NCBI GenBank assembly: GCA_903889845.1
Contig: CAISZB010000309.1
Span: 1 to 5,062 of the forward strand
Reading direction: 5' to 3'
DNA length: 5,062 nt
Source of the DNA: an uncultured Verrucomicrobium sp.
Lineage (GTDB): Bacteria; Verrucomicrobiota; Verrucomicrobiia; Methylacidiphilales; GAS474
Each line of letters starts with the position of its first letter. Position 1 is the stretch's first letter. Positions 1 to 5,062 of this stretch are shown here, piece after piece. The notes under the pieces were generated by a model. That model did not search any database, was not told the origin of the DNA, and worked only from the letters and a program-made list of their open reading frames with translations. The position numbers and the translations under genes were made by a program.

Positions 1-20
1 CACTCCGACCTTCTTTTTCC

Positions 21-3000
21 ATGCCCAAACGTACCGACATCCAGTCGATCCTCCTGATCGGCAGCGGCCCCATCATCATCGGCCAAGCCTGCGAATTCGA
101 TTACTCCGGCGTCCAGGCCTGCAAGGCCCTGCGCGAGGAGGGCTACCGCGTCATCCTGGTGAACAGCAACCCGGCGACGATCATGACCGATCCCGAGTTC
201 GCCGACCGGACCTACATCGAGCCGATCACCCCCGAAGTTGTCGAGAAGATCATCGAGCGCGAGCGGCCCGACGCCCTCCTCCCCACGCTGGGCGGCCAGA
301 CGGCGCTGAACACCGCGATGTCCCTCTTCCACTCCGGCGTCCTGGAGAAATACAACGTCGAGATGATCGGCGCCAATGCCGACGCCATCCGCAAGGGCGA
401 GGACCGGCAGCTCTTCAAGGACGCCATGCTGAAGATCGGCCTCGACGTCCCCCTCTCCGGCACCGCCCACACCATGGAAGAGGCCCGCGAGATCGCGACG
501 AAGAAGATCGGCCGCTTCCCCCTCATCATCCGCCCCGCCTTCACCATGGGCGGCACCGGCGGCGGCATCGCCTACAACAAGGAGGAGTTCGAAGCCATCG
601 CCGCCAACGGCATCGCCCTCTCCCCCGTCTCCGAAATCCTGATCGAGGAATCGCTCCTCGGCTGGAAGGAATACGAGATGGAAGTCATGCGCGACCGCGC
701 CGACAACTGCGTCATCATCTGCTCCATCGAGAACTTCGACCCCATGGGCGTCCACACCGGGGACAGCATCACCGTCGCCCCCGCGCAGACCCTGACCGAC
801 AAGGAATACCAGATCATGCGCGACGCCTCCTTCGCCGTGATCCGGGAGATCGGTGTCGAGACCGGCGGCTCCAACATCCAGTTCAGCGTCGATCCCGTCA
901 CGGGCCGGATGATCGTGATCGAGATGAACCCCCGCGTCTCCCGCTCCTCCGCCCTCGCCTCGAAGGCGACCGGGTTCCCGATCGCGAAGATCGCGGCGAA
1001 ACTCGCCGTCGGCTACACCCTCGACGAGATCCGCAACGACATCACGCGGGAGACCCCCGCCAGCTTCGAGCCGACCATCGATTACGTCGTCACGAAGATC
1101 CCCCGCTTCGCCTTCGAGAAATTCGTCGGCACCGATACCACCCTCACCACCGCCATGAAGAGCGTCGGCGAGGCGATGGCCATCGGCCGCACCTTCCGCG
1201 AGTCGTTCCAGAAGGCCCTCCGCTCCCTGGAGATCGGCGCGTGGGGCTTCGGCGGCGGCAAGCTCGGCGGGACCGAGATTCCCCCCGTCGACGAGATCCA
1301 GGCGAAACTCGCCACGCCGAACGCCGAGCGCGTCCTCTACCTCCGCTACGCCTTCCTGGCCGGATGGAGCGTCGAGAAAATCTTCTCCGTCACGAAGATC
1401 GATCCCTGGTTCCTGGAACACCTGAAGGCCCTCGTCGATGAGGAAAAAGCCCTCGCCACCGACACCAGCGACGCCGCCCTCGTCACCGCGAAGGAAAACG
1501 GCTTCTCCGACCGCCAGCTCGCCGCAATCTGGGGCAAAACCGAGGCCGAAGTCCGCGCCCGCCGGAAGACCCTGGGCCTGACCCCGGCCTACCGCCTCGT
1601 CGACACCTGCGCCGCCGAGTTCGAGGCCTACACCCCCTACTTCTATTCCAGCTACGACCGCCTCGACGACGAGGCCCGCGTCGAGAGCGGCGGTAAAAAG
1701 AAAGTCATGATCCTGGGCGGCGGCCCGAACCGGATCGGCCAGGGGATCGAGTTCGACTACTGCTGCGTCCACGCCGCCTTCGCGCTGAAGGAACTCGGCT
1801 TCGAGACCCTCATGGTCAACTCGAACCCGGAGACCGTCTCCACCGACTACGACACCTCCGACAAGCTCTTCTTCGAGCCCCTCACCCTCGAAGACGTCCT
1901 CAATATCTACGAGCGGGAACAGGTCTGGGGCGTCATCGTCCAGTTCGGCGGGCAGACCCCGCTGAACCTCGCCGCCGGGCTGAAGGCCAACGGCGTGAAC
2001 ATCATCGGCACCTCCGTCGAATCGATCGACCGCGCCGAGGACCGGAAACTCTTCTCCGAGATGCTCACGAAGCTCGGCCTCCGCCAGACCCCCAGCGCCA
2101 TCGCCTCCAACGAGGAAGAGGCGCTGAAGGGCGCAGCGAAGGTCGGCTACCCCGTCCTGGTCCGCCCCTCCTTCGTCCTCGGCGGCCGCGCCATGCAGAT
2201 CGTCTACAGCGACGAGGAACTGCGCCACTACATGCGCTACGCCGTCGCCGCCTCACCGGAGAAGCCGGTCCTCATCGACCGCTTCCTCAACGATGCGACC
2301 GAAGTCGACGTCGATTGCATCGCCGACGGGACCGACGCCGTCATCGGCGCCGTCATGGAACACATCGAGCAGGCCGGCGTCCACTCCGGCGACAGCGCCT
2401 GCATGATCCCCTCCCGCAACCTCTCCCCCGCCGTCCTGGCCGACATCCGCCGCGCCACCATCGCGATGGCGAAGGAACTGAACGTCCGCGGCCTGATGAA
2501 CGTCCAGTTCGCCGTGAAGGACGAGCTCGTCTACATCCTGGAGGTCAACCCCCGCGCCAGCCGCACCGTCCCCTTCGTCAGCAAGGCGATCGGCGTCCCG
2601 TTGGCGAAGCTGGCCGCGAAGATCATGGCCGGGAAGACCCTGCAGGAACTCGGCTTCACCCAGGAAGTCATCCCCACCCACTACTCCGTGAAGGAGGCCG
2701 TCCTCCCCTTCAACCGCTTCCCCGGCGTCGATATCCTCCTGGGGCCGGAGATGAAGTCGACCGGCGAGGTCATGGGCATCGACAGCGACTACGGCCTGGC
2801 CTACGCCAAGACCCAGATGGCCGCCTCCTCCACCCTGCCGAAAAAGGGCAACGTCTTCGTCAGCGTCCGAGACGCCGACAAGCCCGCCGCCGTCGAGGTG
2901 GCGCGGAGCCTCGTGAAATCGGGCTTCACCGTCTACACCACCGGCGGCACCGGCGAGGCCCTGAGCGCCGCGAACGTCCCCTGCACAAAGCTCCACAAAG

Positions 3001-3242
3001 TCTCCGAAGGCCGCCCCAACGTCCTCGACATGCTGAAGAACGGCGAGATCGCCCTCGTGGTGAACACTCCCGCCGGAAAAGTCGCCCGCGTCGATGAGAT
3101 CCGCATCCGCACCACGGCCCTAAGCCAGCGCGTCCCCGTCATCACCACCCTCGCCGCCGCGCAAGCGGCAGCCTTGGCGATCGAGACACTGCAGGCGAAG
3201 CCGTTGACAGTGAAAAGCCTGCAGGAACACCACTGTCTTTAG
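21..3242 (+). CDS. carB: Carbamoyl-phosphate synthase, large (ammonia-using) subunit CarB
   Basis: The cytoplasmic enzyme makes carbamoyl phosphate from bicarbonate, two ATP and ammonia channelled from the glutaminase subunit CarA, feeding pyrimidine and arginine synthesis. The 1073 residues equal the E. coli length. Two homologous ATP-grasp halves are visible: about 1-400 ([17 protein letters not shown] at 14-30) and 555-935 ([17 protein letters not shown] at 566-582), separated by a more divergent oligomerisation segment and followed by an MGS-like regulatory domain (about 940-1073). By alignment from memory with E. coli, the ATP/metal residues are kept: R129, R171, Q287, E301, N303, R305 in the first half and R715, Q829, E841, N843, R845 in the second. 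The ornithine-site residues E783, D791, E892 and T1042 are also present. The ATG start matches the family N-terminus (MPKRTDI), but no stop codon precedes it in frame within the window and no Shine-Dalgarno is seen. CarA is not visible. The identification is essentially certain. Confidence 0.98.
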   Translation: MPKRTDIQSILLIGSGPIIIGQACEFDYSGVQACKALREEGYRVILVNSNPATIMTDPEFADRTYIEPITPEVVEKIIERERPDALLPTLGGQTALNTAMSLFHSGVLEKYNVEMIGANADAIRKGEDRQLFKDAMLKIGLDVPLSGTAHTMEEAREIATKKIGRFPLIIRPAFTMGGTGGGIAYNKEEFEAIAANGIALSPVSEILIEESLLGWKEYEMEVMRDRADNCVIICSIENFDPMGVHTGDSITVAPAQTLTDKEYQIMRDASFAVIREIGVETGGSNIQFSVDPVTGRMIVIEMNPRVSRSSALASKATGFPIAKIAAKLAVGYTLDEIRNDITRETPASFEPTIDYVVTKIPRFAFEKFVGTDTTLTTAMKSVGEAMAIGRTFRESFQKALRSLEIGAWGFGGGKLGGTEIPPVDEIQAKLATPNAERVLYLRYAFLAGWSVEKIFSVTKIDPWFLEHLKALVDEEKALATDTSDAALVTAKENGFSDRQLAAIWGKTEAEVRARRKTLGLTPAYRLVDTCAAEFEAYTPYFYSSYDRLDDEARVESGGKKKVMILGGGPNRIGQGIEFDYCCVHAAFALKELGFETLMVNSNPETVSTDYDTSDKLFFEPLTLEDVLNIYEREQVWGVIVQFGGQTPLNLAAGLKANGVNIIGTSVESIDRAEDRKLFSEMLTKLGLRQTPSAIASNEEEALKGAAKVGYPVLVRPSFVLGGRAMQIVYSDEELRHYMRYAVAASPEKPVLIDRFLNDATEVDVDCIADGTDAVIGAVMEHIEQAGVHSGDSACMIPSRNLSPAVLADIRRATIAMAKELNVRGLMNVQFAVKDELVYILEVNPRASRTVPFVSKAIGVPLAKLAAKIMAGKTLQELGFTQEVIPTHYSVKEAVLPFNRFPGVDILLGPEMKSTGEVMGIDSDYGLAYAKTQMAASSTLPKKGNVFVSVRDADKPAAVEVARSLVKSGFTVYTTGGTGEALSAANVPCTKLHKVSEGRPNVLDMLKNGEIALVVNTPAGKVARVDEIRIRTTALSQRVPVITTLAAAQAAALAIETLQAKPLTVKSLQEHHCL

Positions 3243-3274
3243 ACAGAAAGCCATAAAGCCGGAGGCGTTATTGG
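3233..3274. terminator. Possible terminator region between convergent genes (two small inverted repeats)
   Basis: Two inverted repeats lie at the carB 3' end. The first, CTGTCTTTAGACAG (3233-3246), has 5-6 bp arms and spans the carB stop codon. The second (3251-3274) can fold as CC-ATAA-A-GCC/GGA/GGC-G-TTAT-T-GG, that is, a 3 bp stem with a 3-base loop, one mismatch, four more A/T pairs and one bulge before a closing CC/GG. Read on the minus strand, the second hairpin is followed by the T-rich CTTTCTGTCT, which would suit termination of the J-domain gene. On the plus strand no T-run follows, so a standard intrinsic terminator for carB is not evident. The stems are short and imperfect, and no folding energy was computed. 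Confidence 0.3.
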
Positions 3275-3323
3275 TGTGGAAGTAGGGGCTACCCGCGCGT
3301 TTGGGAGGAATCATCTTGGATCA

Positions 3324-4481
3324 TCACTCCCACCGCCCCACTGCCACCCCCGTCTCCGCCTCGAAGGCGGCGACGTGCTCCCGCAGCGCGGCCTTCTCCT
3401 CCTCGGAGCGGATGCCCTCCCCGACCAACGCCGTTAGGGCCTCGATCTCCCGCTCCCTTTCCACGACGTCGTAGGCCCGCCGCCGCTCGTCGTGCCCCTC
3501 GATCCGCTCCTCCGGCGTCTGGCGCTGGGAGAGGAGGCGGCGGACGATATTGGCCTGCTCCCGCGTGAGGTCGGGGAAGACCGGGAAAATCTTGATATAG
3601 AGATCGCCCGCCGGATATTTGCCGAAGGCGGGCATCCCCCGTCCGGGGACGATCAGCTTCCGCCCCAGGTAGAAGCCGGGCGGCATCTTCACCCGCAGTG
3701 CACCGCCCGGGGCATCGGCCAGGACGATGTCGCCGCACGCCAGGATTTCCAACACATCGACCTCCGCATAGGCCTCCAGGTCGTTCCCCGAGAGGAGCCA
3801 CGCCCCCTTGTCCTCGACCCGGAAGACCACGGCCAGGTCGCCCCGGGACCGCCCGTCGGGACCGACCGCGCCAAGGCCCCGGAACTTCATCCGCGTCCCG
3901 TGCCGGACCCCGGCGGGAACCATGCAGGCGATGCGCCGCCCGCCCCCCGCTTCCACCTCCCACCGGCCCCCCCGGTAGGCAACGCCCAGCGGCAACATTC
4001 CCGTCGCCTCCAGATCGCTGCCGACCTGGGACCGGGGATCGGAGGAAGGCGTCGGCGGGGAGGGGCGGGCCGAGGCAGGATTCGGCGCAGGGGCCGCCTT
4101 GGACGGCTTCACCGACTTCTCCGCCTTCGGGGGCTTCGGCACCTTGGCCGCTTTGGGCGGAGGGGGTGGCTGGGACGCCGGGGCCGGGGGAGCGGGCGGG
4201 ACCTCCTTCTCCTTCGGCTTCGACTCCGCCCCCCGGCCCAGACTCGCCAACCAATTCTTCAGCCGCCGGGAGGAATCGTACTCCGTCTTCTTCTCCGCAT
4301 CGCCCAGGACCTCGTAGGCGATCCGGATCGCGTTGAACTTCTCCGCAGCCTGGGCGTCCCCGCCCGTGCGGTCCGGGTGGTAACGGAGGGCCAGGCGGCG
4401 GAAAGCCCGCTTGATCTCCTCGGACGTCGCCTTCGGCGGGACGGAAAGGACTGCGTAATAATCCGGGACCTCGTTCGGCAT
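3324..4481 (-). CDS. J-domain co-chaperone, zinc-finger-less DnaJ/CbpA-like protein
   Basis: J-domain proteins stimulate the ATPase of a DnaK-type Hsp70 and deliver substrates to it in the cytoplasm. The 385 residues contain an N-terminal J domain (about 6-70, DYYAVLSVPPKATSEEIKRA with HPD at 35-37), a Pro/Lys/Ala-rich linker (about 88-150, PPPPP at 105-109), and the two beta-sandwich DnaJ C-terminal domains (about 155-303; VPAGVRHGTRMKFRGLG at 188-204, GDL at 214-216 and 292-294, FPDLTREQ at 302-309). A highly charged, probably helical tail follows (about 319-385). No CxxCxGxG zinc repeats and no Gly/Phe region are present, so it is not canonical DnaJ; E. coli CbpA is the closest general plan but is about 80 residues shorter. 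ATG at 4481 is preferred because it directly precedes the J domain; a GTG at 4520 would add 13 residues. No dnaK or grpE is adjacent. Its specific client or partner cannot be told from sequence. Confidence 0.93.
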   Translation of the reverse strand: MPNEVPDYYAVLSVPPKATSEEIKRAFRRLALRYHPDRTGGDAQAAEKFNAIRIAYEVLGDAEKKTEYDSSRRLKNWLASLGRGAESKPKEKEVPPAPPAPASQPPPPPKAAKVPKPPKAEKSVKPSKAAPAPNPASARPSPPTPSSDPRSQVGSDLEATGMLPLGVAYRGGRWEVEAGGGRRIACMVPAGVRHGTRMKFRGLGAVGPDGRSRGDLAVVFRVEDKGAWLLSGNDLEAYAEVDVLEILACGDIVLADAPGGALRVKMPPGFYLGRKLIVPGRGMPAFGKYPAGDLYIKIFPVFPDLTREQANIVRRLLSQRQTPEERIEGHDERRRAYDVVEREREIEALTALVGEGIRSEEEKAALREHVAAFEAETGVAVGRWE

Positions 4482-4567
4482 AGGGCTCTGCGACGGGGAT
4501 GATCGCCTAAAAGCCCCCACTGCGCCATTGCGAAATCGCCCCGGGGCCGCTTGAATGGGCGGCTCCT
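4482..4567. promoter_or_regulatory. Divergent intergenic region expected to hold the promoters of the J-domain gene and pheT
   Basis: These 86 bases separate the start codons of two genes that diverge, so both should start transcription here or inside the neighbour's 5' end. On the plus strand a weak sigma70-like pair can be drawn: TTGCGA (4528-4533), a 17-base spacer, and TTGAAT (4551-4556), each matching four of six consensus positions. That would start pheT transcripts only a few bases before its ATG. A perfect 10-base palindrome GCCCCGGGGC (4538-4547) and an inverted repeat GCGA-AA-TCGC (4530-4539) lie between, but such repeats are expected by chance in GC-rich DNA. I see no convincing promoter on the minus strand and no T-box-like leader before pheT. 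The role is inferred from gene orientation rather than from motifs. Confidence 0.35.
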
Positions 4568-5062
4568 ATGAAGTTTTCGCTCCGCTGGCTCCGGGACCAC
4601 CTCGATTACGACGGCCCCCTCGATGCGCTCCTCGACCGCCTCACCTCGGCGGGGATCGAAGTCGAAGGTGTCGAGCGGCGCGGCATGGACCATCCGAACC
4701 TCGTCGTCGCCGAGGTCGTCAGCTACGTCCCCCACCCCAACGCCGACCGCCTCCGCCTCTGCCAGGTGACGACCGGCACGGAAACCCGCCAGATCGTCTG
4801 CGGCGCGAAGAACTTCGAGGCCGGGGACCGCGTCCCCCTGGCCCTCCCCGGCGTCGACTTCGGCGGCGGCTTCGTCATCAAGGAAAGCAAGCTGCGCGGC
4901 GAGCTCTCCCAGGGCATGATGTGCTCCGCGAAGGAACTGGGCCTCGCCGAAGACTCCGACGGCCTCCTCCTGCTGCCCAAGACGACCCCCTTCGGCCCCC
5001 TCTCCGCAGTCCTCCCCGCCGACGTCCTCATCGACATCGAGGTCACGCCGAACCGGCCCGAC
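4568..5062 (+). CDS. pheT: Phenylalanyl-tRNA synthetase beta subunit, N-terminal part (cut by window end)
   Basis: PheT pairs with PheS in an (alpha-beta)2 enzyme that charges tRNA-Phe; the beta chain carries tRNA-binding and editing domains. Only 165 codons are in the window, about one fifth of the usual 800 or so residues, and the frame is open to the last base. The start MKFSLRWLRDHLDYD is typical of bacterial PheT. An OB-fold tRNA-binding domain covers about 40-150, with HPNADRLRLCQV (56-67), IVCGAKN (76-82) and KLRGELSQGMMCSAKELGL (108-126). The final residues TPNRPD (160-165) are the conserved entry to the next domain. The ATG at 4568 fits the family start; GGGCGG upstream is only a poor ribosome binding site. 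pheS, often immediately upstream, is replaced here by the divergent J-domain gene. The editing domain and C-terminal anticodon-binding domain lie beyond the window. Confidence 0.96.
   Translation, partial: MKFSLRWLRDHLDYDGPLDALLDRLTSAGIEVEGVERRGMDHPNLVVAEVVSYVPHPNADRLRLCQVTTGTETRQIVCGAKNFEAGDRVPLALPGVDFGGGFVIKESKLRGELSQGMMCSAKELGLAEDSDGLLLLPKTTPFGPLSAVLPADVLIDIEVTPNRPD

Noticed and set aside
21..2950. Internal duplication in carB considered as a recent repeat or fusion
   Set aside because: The two related halves are the ancient ATP-grasp duplication found in all CarB proteins, and the length equals the normal family length.
2253..3097. Overlapping open frames of about 250 codons on both strands within the carB 3' third
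   Set aside because: Compositionally biased products (Gly/Asp/Val-rich on one strand, Arg/Pro/His-rich on the other) fully inside a strongly conserved carB frame. They are shadows.
3243..3323. Convergent gap searched for a small RNA, tRNA, attachment site or small gene
   Set aside because: Only the hairpins described above and a short direct repeat AAAGCC (3247-3252, 3255-3260) are visible; there is no tRNA-like fold or plausible coding frame.
3289..4254. Long open frame of 321 codons on the minus strand inside the J-domain gene
   Set aside because: It is a frame-shifted shadow of the J-domain gene in GC-rich DNA. Its product is low-complexity Gly/Arg/Pro with no recognisable domain, while the other frame has a clear J domain and C-terminal domains.
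3492..4502. Open frame of 336 codons on the plus strand, antisense to the J-domain gene
   Set aside because: The product is Arg/Gly/Leu-rich with no motif. It arises because stop codons are rare on the opposite strand of GC-rich genes.
4482..4520. Upstream GTG start (4518-4520) for the J-domain protein, adding 13 residues
   Set aside because: The added residues (MGAFRRSSPSQSP) are not part of the J-domain family start, GTG is a weaker start than the ATG at 4481, and no ribosome binding site precedes it. It cannot be fully excluded.
4538..4547. Perfect 10-base palindrome GCCCCGGGGC in the divergent gap, considered as an operator
   Set aside because: Pure G/C palindromes of this length are expected by chance several times in 5 kb of such DNA, and no repeat copy or known operator consensus supports it.
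4482..4567. T-box or phenylalanine attenuator before pheT
   Set aside because: The gap is too short for a T-box leader, and there is no Phe-codon-rich leader peptide or terminator hairpin.

Overview
This is an ordinary, gene-dense stretch of bacterial chromosome with high GC content (roughly two thirds by eye) and strongly C-ending codon use (GTC, CTC, ATC, CCC). The gene content is housekeeping. The protein sequences and the lack of clear Shine-Dalgarno sequences fit a Gram-negative-type bacterium. A GC-rich verrucomicrobial lineage is my guess, but nothing in 5 kb fixes the taxonomy.

Layout. Bases 1-20 are the end of an upstream region, with nothing recognisable apart from a pyrimidine-rich run just before the first start codon. 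Bases 21-3242 (+) encode a complete carB, the large subunit of carbamoyl-phosphate synthase. An 81-base convergent gap (3243-3323), together with the carB stop codon, carries two small inverted repeats that may form a terminator region. Bases 3324-4481 (-) encode a complete J-domain co-chaperone of the zinc-finger-less (CbpA-like) type. It has a long Pro/Lys/Ala-rich linker and an extra charged C-terminal tail. An 86-base divergent gap (4482-4567) must hold the start signals for both flanking genes. Bases 4568-5062 (+) are the first 165 codons of pheT, the phenylalanyl-tRNA synthetase beta subunit, cut by the window edge.

Functional relationships. The three genes belong to unrelated processes: carbamoyl phosphate supply for pyrimidine and arginine synthesis, protein folding, and tRNA charging. 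They lie in alternating orientations (+, -, +), so they do not form one operon. Partner genes usually expected next door (pheS before pheT, dnaK/grpE near dnaJ) are absent here. carA, if adjacent, would lie left of the window. No stretch of 300 bases or more lacks a gene. I found no mobile element, CRISPR array, tRNA, rRNA or riboswitch, and no sign of a new multi-gene system. The most unusual item is the architecture of the J-domain protein.
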